A stretch of 64,000 nt of DNA, taken from the NCBI RefSeq assembly GCF_048544455.1, contig NC_133531.1, positions 62,906,099 through 62,970,098 on the forward strand, in the 5' to 3' direction. Origin of the DNA: Silene latifolia. Lineage: Eukaryota > Streptophyta > Magnoliopsida > Caryophyllales > Caryophyllaceae. The position numbers and the translations under genes are program-made. The first letter of the stretch is position 1; each line of letters opens with the position of its first letter. Below, in pieces: positions 35,816 through 46,372 of the stretch. The notes under the pieces were generated by a model that was not told the DNA's origin, ran no database searches, and saw only the letters and a list, made by a program, of their open reading frames with translations.

Positions 35816-37940
35816 ATTTTCAAGTGACTTTTCTTAGACAGGAGTTGTTTCATAAATTTAGTGGATGCAGGCACTTGATTGACCAACTCAAGGAAAGGAA
35901 CTTGTACATTCAAACTACGGATAACCTTTTCAAATTTATTGAAAGATACCTGCTCCTTTGTCGGCACTAATCTCTCCGGATATGGGGCTGTAAGACGTAC
36001 CTTAGCCCTCTCCTCTAAATCGCGCGTGCCGGTATCCGTGGACTTAGGTTGGAAGTCCACCACCTTCTCCTTATTGAAGCTTGAACCCTCCTCAGACCGT
36101 CTCAAATGTGAGCCATTAACCGTCATCGGATCGAACCGGAGCCGGGATCGACCCATCAAGACACTCGGGTCTTTCCCAATACTTTCGGGTCGTCGAACCC
36201 GGAACAAATGGTCTCTCAAATTATCGGGCATCGGAGGACGAAAAATCTCGCTATCGTGATGATCTTGGTCGATCGACCACTATACTCGATCGATCGACCG
36301 AGGTGTACAGATTCAGAAGTCGTTGTATCCGCATATCGATCGATCGATCGGGTGTATCGATCGATCGATCGATATACCTGGTAGACGCCTTTTTCTTTGA
36401 ATTATTCATTACAGCTTTATTTTGACTCGGATCTGCCTCATTCTTTTCAACAGCGTCCTCGACCATGGCAGGCCCCTCCAGGGTGGACCCGCTCCACAAC
36501 GTGATAGCGTTTAGGGTCTCCTTTTGGTCGGTTTGAGTCGGTAAGTGTCCCGGAGCTCGAGTGGTACTCTTACTAGCCAATTGAGCAATTTGGCTCTCTA
36601 GTAGCTTCATCCCGGCCTCTCTTGCTTGGGACTCCTTCAGCAACAAGTTCTTGAACTCAGAGCAAAATCGAACGTGGGATTGTTGTTGCTGCTGCGGCAC
36701 ATAAGGAGGTTTTTGATATTGTTGTTGCTTTTGATGAGGGGGCACATAGGGTTGCTGCTGCGGAGGTGGAGTTGGATTCAGGACATTCTGGCTACTCCAC
36801 CTCAGGTTGGGATGAACATTAGGCTCATAGTAGGTGTTTGTCTGCCTATAATGTTGAAAGGCAGCACAAGACTCAAAAGGACTAGGGCAATTCTTGAAAC
36901 GTGTCCCTCGGCTCCGCACCTTTCATGACGAAAGGACCCTCGACACAAAGCATTTACTTGGTAAATACCCCCCTTTGAAGCTCCTCCTAATTCATATTTG
37001 TCAAATCTCGCAGTGAGAGCTTCAAGTGCAGCAACAGAGGAAGATTCAGCAGCTCTCCTCTGGTTCCCTCTGGAATTCCCATACTCAGCCTTGTGGGTGG
37101 CTAGATCGTCGATGATCTTCCACCCCTTGGTCTCTCCCAAGTTCTCAGCAAATCGGCCATTGGCATGACATCCAAAATAGCCCTCTGATCGTCATACAGC
37201 CCATTATAGAAATGATTGCACAAGCTCCATTTTTCGAAACCATGGTGCGGTATGGTTCACACCAGCTTCTTAAATAGGACCCATGCCTCGTGGAAGTTCT
37301 CATCTGGCCCTTGTTTGAAACTCGTGATTTGAGCTCTAATAGCAATCGTCTTTGAAGCAGAAAAGTACTTCTTGTAGAATGCCAATGCCAAGGAATTCCA
37401 GTCGGTGATCCCATGAGCAGCTCGATCCAGATCTCTATACCACTCCCTTGCAGCATCACGGAGCGAGAAAATGAACATGGTCTCCTTGATCTGGTCTTGG
37501 GTCACGCCGGCTGGTGGGGGTATGGAACAGCAGTAGTCAATAAATGTCTCCATATGCTTAGCTGCATCTTCATTTGCAGCTCCCCCGAACTGGTTTCTCT
37601 CAACCATACTAATGTATGAAGGCTTTGGTTCGAATTTCCTGTCATCTCCTGGTAATTCGAACCCCTTATATAAATTTGCAAATTGTCGGCTCGAATGACT
37701 AGCTATACTCGCTTCCTCGCCCATGACTGGAATTTCGGAGAAGTGACTGTCTCGGTACCAAGAGGTGGAAACGGGTGAAGAATGTGGATCTTCCTCGAAC
37801 AGCTCGTTCTCGTAATAGCTTGACAGAGTACTCAGCTCTTCCTCTGTCGGTAATATCCTTTGTGATCATCTCAACTCGCGCAAATATTTCTCAATCTCAG
37901 GATTGAATGGTACTAGTTCACCACCCTGTGACCTGCGCAT
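35797..37940 (-). pseudogene. Gypsy-2 gag
   Basis: Likely start ATG at 37940 (MRRSQGGELVPFNPEIEKYL). Gag core: FSLRDAAREWYRDLDRAAHG, WNSLALAFYKKYF, AIRAQITSFKQGPDENFHEA. In-frame TGA codons at 37866-37868 and after VLFKKLV (37255) both fit CGA to TGA changes. The zinc-knuckle area (near 36900-36945, ERCGAEGHVS...NCP) has a frameshift. Then a Gln/Pro-rich stretch (YVPPHQKQQQYQKPPYVPQQ, 36830-36680) and a TCGATCGA-derived stretch (36265-36385). The last piece 36231-35797 contains SFNKFEKVIRSLNVQVPFLE and LVNQVPASTKFMKQLL. Confidence 0.85.
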
Positions 37941-38042
37941 AAGAGGAAACTACAAAAAGAATATAAGAAGAGTTTAAGGAACAGAAGTCCCTTAAACTAA
38001 TAAAGACTAAATTGAAACAGCTAAAAATTAGAACTATTGCCT

Positions 38043-38060
38043 CCCTGGCAACGGCGCCAA
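38043..38060 (-). promoter_or_regulatory. Gypsy-2 primer-binding site (tRNA-Asp)
   Basis: Minus TGGCGCCGTTGCCAGGGA, one mismatch from the complement of the plant tRNA-Asp 3' end, five bases inside the LTR. Same tRNA as Gypsy-1. Confidence 0.88.
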
Positions 38061-38065
38061 AATTT

Positions 38066-39577
38066 GATACCCGTCGTTGTGAGTACCAAAAATAAGATTT
38101 ATAATTTCCTATTAAGACTAACCTAGGCTAGTGGTAACAGGGTCGAACCACAAGGAGGCAGACGTAATTTCTAGCTGTCTAATAAAAGTCTAAGGTAACA
38201 ATTGTGGGGGTTGAATTGGATTGGTCTATAACTAAGAGTAAATAAAGACAATAAATTAAAAAGACGGATCAAACAGATAAAGAAGGGGTACTAGGATGAT
38301 CGGTTTGTTATAGCTTCAGCGGCAGCATACTAAACAGGTCTAAATCAAAACACATGAGGCGGGAAATAAAGAGGTCCTCTCGGTCCACTCTTAACAAATA
38401 GCATCTTTCGATCTCGCTATAGGTCCCTAATATCACCAATACTAACTTTCGTCCTGAAAAGTGATTTACGGTCTAAACTTTACCTATCTTTCGATCTCAG
38501 TTTAGTTTAGTCATTTTAATTGATGATCTAACAACTGTCCCTATCTCTCGATCTAATGGGTCAGTCATATCCTAAACATCCAACTAATCGTGTCCACTCG
38601 ATTCGTCGAATAAAGAATTAAAACAATTAAAACGAAAATAAAAAAACCTCATGTGGTCAGTCGATCGACCGGGTAGGGTGGTCGATCGACCAACACGCGA
38701 GTCAGGCCGTGTTCTTTATAATGCCGCCTACGCTATAATTCCCCTACATTCTAGCACAATTGATTTAGCTACTCATGCTGATGGGTATAACAACAATAAA
38801 ACTAATGAAATAAACAAAAGAATTCATACTTGAAACGATAAAATAAACAATTGACATAAACGATGATAAAGGTTTCGGGAGACTAACTAACAATTCTATA
38901 CTATAGGCAATAAAGTAATGAAACTGAAAATAGGGCAGGAAGAATACCGAAATTGCAGAGGAACGATTGAGAAACGAAAATTCCGATGCTAAACAATATT
39001 CCAAACCCTGATTATCAAACTAAATGTTACTGTATAAAAACTTGATTAAAAACTGAAATAAAACTGAATGATGTATCTGATGTTCTAGGTTACGTTATAT
39101 AGCAAACATACGTAACACTTATTATCAAAACCTAAACATAGTGGGCTTCAAGTTCCTCGATCTTTTAATTCTCGTCTGGAATAGCAGATTGGTCGATCGA
39201 CTGCAAGGACTGGTCGACCGACTGAATAGCAATGAGCAGTAGCTTCTGAAGACCGATGGTTGGTCGATCGACTGATGGTAATGGTCGATCGACTGCTCGA
39301 GCTGCTACTTGACTTCTACAATTTCGTGGATTTGTCTTTCGGGCATTGAATTGCGTACCAAGCTCGTTCCTCGGGTGAATACTTCACGTCAAATGCAATG
39401 CAGAATACTCGGGGACGGATTTAGCTCGATTTCCGCTGGATTCTTCACATTTATGCAATAATGTACAAAAATACGGAAGTAGACGGAAACAGGGAGAAAT
39501 GTAGCATAAACTACATGAATGAGCTCTGAAATGCGTGTAAAATGGGATGTAGAACATCATATAAAAGACACGCATCA
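38066..39577 (-). repeat. Gypsy-2 5' LTR
   Basis: 1512 bp, near copy of 31133-32646. Differences noted are scattered single-base changes, for example 38171 T to C and 39285-39300 GGTAATGG. Confidence 0.95.
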
Positions 39578-40572
39578 GCAGCCACAGGAACACCAGTCTT
39601 CTTTTGTTGTGCCTTTGGTCTCCATTGCTTCTGACCTTCCTTAGGTCCGGTTTCTTTTTTAGACTGTGGTGGTGGGGATTTCCTACAGTTAGCAGCCTCA
39701 TGCCCAACTCCTTGACATTTTTTGCAAAGAACAGGCTTCCACTCACACTCCACCTTAATCGTAACCACAACCCCATCCTCATCTAAAAATTTAACAGACG
39801 CAGGGATGGCCTTACCAAATGGCACTTCAATCATGACACGGGCAAAACCCAAGCGAGTTTTGTCCTTAGTTGCATCATCACATTGAATAAACTTTCCCAA
39901 CAAACCAGCAAGTTTAGGCAAAGACTTACCCCAAAATTTCAGAGGCAAATTCATAAACCGAACCCATACTGGTACATCCTTGACATCAGATTTCACCAAC
40001 TCCACATCCGCACTCCAGAGCCTGACAATAAGCGGCTTATTGTCAAACAAGAAATGACCTTGCTGCAAGACTCTATCTTTGGCCTGACTAGAGGTAAACC
40101 GAACTAGAAAAACTCCATTAGGAAGAAAGGACATCTTATCTATAGGTAAATGTGCCCAAATCCTCCTAATAAAACCATCTACCACCTCCACAGGCGGGTT
40201 AGCACCCAAGACGAAGCAATAGACCGAATTCTTCCAGAATTCAAGCTCCTCTTTAACATCTTCCTGTGTGAATTGCAATAGTTCAGCAGGTTCTTCTTCA
40301 ATCACCGCTAAAGGACTCTTGCCTTTCCTCTTTCGCTGAACTACCCATTCCTGCTCTTCAGGGGCAATGGAATCCAAATCATAAGGCGCAATTCCCACAA
40401 CTTCATTGACACTCTTTGTTTTTCCCACATCAGCACTTCCAGGTCCCCCCGCCACCACAGGACCAACCGTAGAAGAGGATGCGGCATTATTAGAAGCTTT
40501 TGTTTGTTTTGAGTTTGTAGTAACAGAGATCAGAGGAGGGAATTGTTCAACGTTTGAACAATCGATTGACAT
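39578..40572 (-). pseudogene. LINE ORF1, N-terminal part
   Basis: Starts MSIDCSNVEQFPP at 40572. Residues ~90-260 form a DUF4283-type RNA-binding region (WKNSVYCFVLGANPPVEVVD, VWVRFMNLPLKFWGKSLPKL), followed by the zinc knuckle CKKCQGVGHEAANC and a basic stretch. It runs unbroken into the Gypsy-2 LTR at 39577; the true continuation is 31132-30827. ORF1 protein would coat the LINE RNA. No stop is visible in either half. Confidence 0.9.
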
Positions 40573-40663
40573 TTTTAGGGTTTAGGGTTTTTGTTTATGT
40601 TTTTTTGGAATTTTTTCAGATATCGCACTCTCTCTCTATCTCTTCATTTTTCTTTGAAATTAC

Positions 40664-41254
40664 GGAAAGGGATCCTTTGTAAACACATTATATGGATTAT
40701 ATCAGGAAAAGGACTGCAAAGCATACCGGAGCAGTACATCGAAACCAGATGGACGAAGAAATCATATAGAAAGCCTTTGTATCGACTGGATGGAAAGTTA
40801 TTGCAAGACTACGATCCCACTGATTTGAGAAAGTTGGAATTATCAAGGGTATGGTCTGAGTTTTATGCAACAATAAGTGTTCTTAACTCGATGCCTGAAA
40901 CTCAGATCAAGGAGCTAAGTTTGATGCTTTTAAAATTCCGAGAGAAAATAAATCCAACAAAAGAGAGCTTGACAAAAGAACAAGAACTGGAAGTGCTCTT
41001 AGGTTGTTCAGCAAAATCAAATATTACTATTCTTCCGCCAAAGATTGCAAAAAAACAAAGGAAGTGGCAAGAGAATGAAATCAAACAAGGATAAGGCAAT
41101 TGAGAAGGCGAGCGAACCGAAGAGGCTATGTAATAACTGCAAACAAATGGGAAACCATGACAAGAGAAACTGTCCAAATCCGTTTGTTGAGCATGCTTTG
41201 GAGGAAGAAGATAAAGAGGAAAATGAAATGGAGGATGAAGATGAAGAAGAATAA
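40664..41254 (+). pseudogene. FAR1-like transposase, C-terminal exon
   Basis: It resumes in the SWIM zinc finger with CKHIIWIISGKGLQSIPEQY then IETRWTKKS, all typical FAR1-family sequence. A one-base insertion in the A-run at ~41049-41055 shifts the frame; the new frame gives GSGKRMKSNKDKA, a CCHC-like CNNCKQMGNHDKRNC and an acidic tail (EEEDKEENEMEDEDEEE) ending at the TAA of 41252-41254. Bases 40664-40676 are the right LINE duplication. Confidence 0.88.
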
Positions 41255-42412
41255 TGAAAAATGGATTACGTTTTAAAATAATAAAGATTACGCTTTAAAA
41301 TAATCAAGATTATGCTTTACAATAACCGCATAATTGCAATAATTGTGTTAGACTTTTACAATAATCAGGGGTACACTTTACATAATTGTGTTAGACTTTT
41401 ACAATAATCAAAGTTATGCTTTACATTAATTGATGTTGAATTTTTTTGCAATTGTTCGGATTTTGTTCATTTAATAATACCTTGCGCTATTACAATAATC
41501 ATGTGAAAACTTTACAATAATCACAGTTATGCTTTACAATAATTAATGTTAAATTTATTTGCAATTGTTCTGATTTTGTTCATTTAATACCTTGCGCTAT
41601 TACAATAATCATGTGAAAGCTTTATAATTATCAGGGTTATGCTTTACAATAACCACAATTTACAAAAACTATAATTTTCAATCATTGACGTACCAAATTT
41701 CCATAAAAATATAGTACCAAAATTACATAAAATATAGTATGTTTGTTTACATGATTCTTGTAAACAAACATACTATATTTTATGTGACAGCTTTAAAATA
41801 ATCAAGATTATGCTTTACAGTAATTGATAATGCTTTACACTTGCCAATTTGCTCTTTGCTGACGATAAGAATCATGTAAACAAACATAAGAGACATACCA
41901 AATTTCCATAAATATATTAATTTGATGAGTTATAACTTGACACGATAAAAGCTTATTACGTCTCAGAATTTGTTACAATAATCAAAGATATGCTTTAAAA
42001 TAATTGGGGAAGAGCTTTACAATAATCAGCTACATGAGAACTTTAAAATAATCAAAGATATGCTTTAAAATAATTGGGCAAAAGCTTTACAATAATCAGC
42101 TACATGAGAGCTTTAAAATAATTGCATTTGATCATTTGAATAACTGTCTAGAATTATTACAATAACAGCTTATAGGCATTACAAAAACGCTATCTGAAGA
42201 AATTGTTCAATCAATCAATAACAGCTATCTAAACATTAGATTATCCAACAAAAATCCATCTACAATTGTTCGCTAAATCCATCTAGAATCAATCAATTGT
42301 TCTTTTATGGTTTTCACGAAAAAGAACCTTTAACTTTTTGTTTTAACCCTTTTCGTCCCCAATCTTCTGTCTTTTAAAAGATCTTTCTCTACTTCCAATA
42401 TACTCCTCCTCA
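41255..42412. repeat. MULE central spacer rich in ACAATAA motifs
   Basis: Non-coding junction between the convergent genes. Words such as TTTACAATAATCA, GCTTTACAATAA and TTTAAAATAATCAAG recur dozens of times, many in longer repeated modules (for example TACCTTGCGCTATTACAATAA at ~41480 and ~41590; two copies of a ~65-base module at 41985-42115). A perfect hairpin lies at 41725-41785. Probably contains both 3' ends. Confidence 0.75.
41725..41785. repeat. 27-bp perfect inverted repeat with 7-base loop
   Basis: The left arm ACATAAAATATAGTATG... (41725-41751) and its exact complement at 41759-41785 flank the loop TGATTCT. A related single arm, ATGTAAACAAACATAAGA, recurs near 41876-41893. Confidence 0.9.
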
Positions 42413-44156
42413 AAATTTCCACGCTCTTGACTCGTTGGCATCTGACATCAACAAAATAGCCACCATCTCAAGCCATATAGGAATCCTCTCAACTCTCTTC
42501 TTAACCGAATACAATCCCTTCTCGTGCTTCCCTTCATATGTGAGCATGTGAAACATGGTGAAAAATCCCGATTCCTTATCAGACTTGACATTCGCTTTCC
42601 ATTCAAAATCAACATTCACGAATGTAAATGTGTTAATGAGAACTCCTTCTTTTGTTGTTTTCCTTGTATCCAAAAAGTCAGAAAAACAATCAACCTAAGC
42701 ATGTACAAACAAAAAAAAGGAATTAGAAAACATGAGTATACAATAACAGGTTTAAAACAATACAATAACTTTGTTACAGCAATACAATAATTCTGATTAA
42801 AAATAGAATTTGTATATAATCAGGATTATGAAAAACGTACTGCAATCTTTGCAAGTCTGTAAAAATCGGATTTTTCCCAATCTTTATGCGACGTATTGTC
42901 CAGTACATCAATCGTCTTGTTCATAAAGTTCACACAAACACAAAAGTAGTACATATCTAAAGACAACGGGATGAAGACAAGGTCCACATCGATCTCAGAG
43001 TTTACAACGTTTTCATCTAAAAAATAGGACCAAAACCGCACAACCTTGTATTTCTGGCTGTCTGATACAGCATCACTATCCCCTCCTTGCTCTAGCATGT
43101 CTTCAAAGATTCCCTATAAATATCATAAAAGTGTGAATAAAATTGAAGATAAATGATAAAACATTCTACAGTAACTGCACAATGAAAAACAGATCATACT
43201 ATATGTTGTGTCCCAAGGAACATCATCACTGGCGCTTCTTTCTCTTTCACCTCCATGAAATTCAAGACGACTGACCATGCAGCTATTATGTGCAAATCAG
43301 TGTAATTTTCGAGCTTTGTAGAAAGAATATCAGACCTATCCAAGATAGCATTTCCCGCAGAAAACAAAAGTTCACTGCAAAGGAGTAAAAAAAAGCTTAG
43401 TAATATTTTAAAACAATATAAAAAAAATCACTACCAGCTACAATAACTGAGTTTTTCATAATACAATAACTATGTTAATGTAATACAATAATCGATTATT
43501 GTATTACATTAACATAGTTATTGTATTATGAAAAACTCGGAATTTGTAAAAAAGATAGAATAATTGAACTTGTATAATACAATAACTGCAATACAGTATT
43601 AGAATAATCACACAAACTTGTTTCTCATTAAGTTTGGAGAAAAAAGAACATACTCATTTGCAAGATTGTAATCATCAAAAAAACAATAATCAACAACTTG
43701 TTTCTTCTTGCTTGGCATAGCACGTGTATATCTACTGTTAGCCCTCATAACTTTTGAAGCAACAACAAGATTTGTATCTGCCTTGCCACAGTTTATTGAG
43801 CAGCCAAGACCATCAGAGTTCGGTCTCCTAAAACTACCTCGGCCTGATCTAATCATCCCAGCGCTCATAGGTGTATCAGGCATCCTTTTTTTCCCAGGCC
43901 CCGGAGTACTTACACCATCATCCAGTTCCTCTGCCATAACCCTAGCAGCTTCCAAAGCATCTGCTTCAGCCCTCATCGCTTCCAACTCAGCTAGCTTACG
44001 CTTCTCAACCAAAACAGGCAGCAAAGGTGCCTTTGTCTTTGTAAAAGTATCAACCAAATCCAACAACTGTTTCCTCAATTTGTTGATATCGGCTAAAACC
44101 AAGATGGCAGCTATCTCAGCTCTATATAAGATCCCTTTCAATGGGTCATGCAACTC
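42413..44156 (-). pseudogene. ULP1-like domain B (C-terminal, catalytic residues lost)
   Basis: Minus-strand exons: 44156-43654 (linker: LRKQLLDLVDTFTKTKA, then Ala/Glu-rich coil EAMRAEADALEAARVMAEEL, then KKKQVVDYCFFDDYNLANE), ~43376-43200 (ELLFSAGNAIL...), ~43116-42839 (RFWSYFLDENVVNSEIDVDL, YYFCVCVNFMNKTIDVLDN) and ~42695-42413 (ESGFFTMFHMLTYEG). It aligns with domain A, but where A has GDHFF this has DMYYF, and where A has DCGVF this has ESGFF (Ser codon 42569-42571). So the C48 peptidase His and Cys are missing. It could be a second domain of one protein or a decayed tandem duplicate. Confidence 0.75.
43449..43538. repeat. Perfect 90-bp palindrome in a ULP intron
   Basis: Two 45-base arms with no spacer, centred between 43493 and 43494 (ATCGAT). 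Every base pairs. The arms contain ATACAATAACTATG and ATACAATAATC, the same words scattered over the MULE spacers. A perfect palindrome without a spacer is fragile in cloning and replication. Confidence 0.95.
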
Positions 44157-45460
44157 TTATTTGAACAACTCCCCAACATAAAACATCATATGAATCATGA
44201 CAAAAACACCACAATCCAAATTCAGGGACCCTTCCGATTTCCACCCAAAAGCCACATTTACAAATTTGAAATTGCGGACCTCACTGTCTCTTTCAAAACC
44301 TTTCTCGACAAGAAAACTACCAAAAATTTCAACCTGGTTACATTTTTAAATCAAAATTCATCATTCAAGAACAAAAAACATAACTAAAAGAAGTAGATGA
44401 AAAAAAACTTATAATAAGGCACGTACAATAGAGTTCGTAGCCAACACCCAGATACTATCTTCAAAATCATCATATACACGATTGTCAAGATAGTCCACAG
44501 TCTTCCCCACAAAATTAACAACAACACAGAAAAAATGATCTCCAAAATGAACAGGGATAAAAACCTGGCATGATAAAACAGGCGTTCATAAACCTTTGCT
44601 GTTCTCAATGATAAAATAATCAACAGAAGAAAGAAAGAAGAGAAACGATTGGAAAAATTACCAAATCGGCACAAATGTCAAGAGAACCTTGGCTGTTCTC
44701 AATGACAGTGTCCCAAGCATTACAAATTTCCTTTCTGTATAAATCTTTCTCATCATCAGCAGCTTTGATAAGCTTAAACAAAGAAGCCTATGAAAAATAT
44801 TACCACACTATAAGAGAAAATAAAGTATCACAATTGAAAAAACTTGGTTAACTGAATACAATAACAACTATTCTGCGTTACAATAACTATCATTATACAA
44901 TACAATAACCTCTATAAAATTTTAAATAATACATCACAAAAATAAAAACACAATAACAGCTTCATTATAATACAATAACCACACTAATATATTGAAATAA
45001 TAAAAATAAAATAATAAAATCTGAAGAATAGGAAAACTTGTTTAGCTGAATAAAATAACAGCTAACATGCTTTACAATAATCAAGTAACTACAATAGTAT
45101 AACTGTCATAACCATTGTAAATTTACTGATACAGAAATATATAACAAATTGCACATACCGAATGACTTGTACAGAAAAAACTTCTTATGGGGGATAACCC
45201 TTTCCCAGCCTTGACCAGCATGTCATTAAGTAAAAATGACCAGCAGTCAATCACGTTCGATGTGATCATAGTCTTAGCAGACAATGAAATAATGTCATCT
45301 CGAGTTAACATATTGTGAAATGAAAACACAACCAAATCCTCCCTGCCACATTGAAACAAATTATATAGTAAAAACAGAAACATAAACAACAATAGAGCTT
45401 TTAAAAAATGGATATAATAGCAAAAAAAAAGAGAGGCAACGAAAAACATATAATGCTTAC
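44157..45460 (-). pseudogene. ULP1-like domain A (catalytic residues retained)
   Basis: Minus-strand pieces: ~45350-45170 (FSFHNMLTRDDIISLSAKTM, IDCWSFLLNDML), ~44575-44410 (QVFIPVHFGDHFFCVVVNFV, KTVDYLDNRVYDDF) and ~44290-44157 (LNLDCGVFVMIHMMFYVGEL). His (codon 44535-44537), the Asp of YLDN and Cys (codon 44211-44213) form the expected C48 triad of SUMO proteases. TAA at 44157-44159 ends it; the same frame then continues as ELHDPLKGILYRAEIAAILV into domain B's linker. Frames between the pieces are not all continuous, so it is probably not active. Known ULP1 enzymes remove SUMO from proteins; transposon-borne copies have no settled role. Confidence 0.8.
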
Positions 45461-46206
45461 CCAATCCGTAGGTCATGATCGTGCAGAAAACAGTAATCAA
45501 GTACAGTCTTCCTCCGCCTTAAAATAGGAGCAAAAAGCTCCTTGTACTCGCACAAAAAAGCAGACACTACAACTGCATCAGGATCAGGTGATTCACAATC
45601 TAAATCACACCCTATACCACAATTCCCAAAAAACGTATGCTCAAGCATAACGTCTGAATGCAGCAGGTAAGTATTTATAACAGAACTATCTTGCATTCTA
45701 GCCCCAACAAAAGCCTCGTTGACAACTTTGTTAACAACGTCATCCACATTACTCAAGTGCACAGCTTCACACTCAACATCAATATTATCAATGCCGTCAT
45801 TAGTTGGAACCTCCTCATTCGGTTTCTCAACCGCTACATCAGGGATCTTATTTTTACCTTTCTCCCGAGAATAAACCACCTTATATTTTTCTGGATCAAA
45901 CACTAAACCCCCATTCCTTTCATCTTTCCCCTTTTCATGCTCCTTGCAAAAACTTTTATACAACGGCAGTTTACTTCCCGCCCGTTTCATTTCCTCAGCT
46001 TTTTCACAAATAAAATTGAAATATTTAGTGAACAAAGAATCGTCGTCGCTAATGAAAGTAGGAGTCAAAGAAACTGAAGTGGCTGTCAAAGAATCTTCAA
46101 CTGTTGAAGAACCACACTCCTTTCCCATCGCTTCCATCCGTTGCATGTACAAATGGAGAAATATCTCAACATCCCTCTTCATCATCAAAAAATGTGCTTG
46201 GGAAAC
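45461..46206 (-). pseudogene. ULP-like gene, middle exon
   Basis: A splice acceptor TTAG at 46207-46210 and donor GTAAGC at 45455-45460 bound a 746-base exon. The frame joins exon 46373-47305 (AAD|VSQAHFLMMKRDVEIFLH). It is Ser/Glu-rich, with NKIPDVAVEKPNEEVPTNDG and ends RRRKTVLDYCFLHDHDLRIG. The same end motif (K-x-V-x-DYCF-x-x-D) closes the linker before domain B, which is why I read the locus as a tandem duplication. No catalytic motif of its own. Confidence 0.75.
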
Positions 46207-46372
46207 CTAAGAAAAACAAAAAGAATGAAAGAATAATTATACTAAGTCTTTACAATAATTATACTAAGTCTTTACAATAATTGAAAAAAATAACTGCTAC
46301 AAAGTTTTAAAATAACTACACTACATCTTTACAATAACTACAAAAATAATTGGAAGAATGATTGGAACTTAC
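46207..46372 (-). other. ULP-like gene intron with AATAACT motifs
   Basis: Donor GTAAGT (46367-46372) and acceptor TTAG (46207-46210), minus sense. Contains TTTACAATAATTATACTAAG twice in tandem plus AAAATAACT words. Confidence 0.75.

Larger units (their letters stand above)
31133..39577 (-). mobile_element. Gypsy-2: non-autonomous Gypsy element (gag and protease only)
   Basis: Complete: LTRs 31133-32646 (1514 bp) and 38066-39577 (1512 bp), target duplication GCAGC (31128-31132 and 39578-39582), tRNA-Asp primer site 38043-38060, purine tract inside the left LTR. Internal 5.4 kb holds gag and an aspartic protease on the minus strand. No RT, RNase H or integrase motif is found in any frame; the 2.2 kb where they should be (32647-34867) is non-coding. 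LTR ends, primer site and TCGATCGA repeats are shared with Gypsy-1, so a Gypsy-1-type element may supply the enzymes. By eye ~17-18 differences between LTRs (~1.2 percent), so a fairly young insertion. Confidence 0.92.
27364..40663 (-). mobile_element. LINE retrotransposon, interrupted by Gypsy-2
   Basis: Non-LTR element with ORF1 (DUF4283 and CCHC) and ORF2 (endonuclease, RT, zinc-finger tail) on the minus strand and a poly(A) end seen as a T-run at 27365-27374. Target duplication: GGAAAGGAATCCT (27351-27363) and GGAAAGGGATCCT (40664-40676), 13 bp with one mismatch. Without Gypsy-2 it is ~4.85 kb. It includes a short 5' UTR (40573-40663) and appears full length, which is less common for plant LINEs. 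It inserted in the SWIM exon of the MULE transposase gene. Two in-frame TAG stops disable ORF2. Confidence 0.93.

Noticed and set aside
25452..41254. A host FAR1/FRS light-signalling gene
   Set aside because: It lies inside terminal inverted repeats beside ULP-like genes and shows frameshifts; a transposon transposase is the simpler reading.
43449..43538. A microRNA precursor
   Set aside because: Perfect pairing without a loop and an origin from repeated ACAATAA words fit a palindromic duplication better than a miRNA hairpin.
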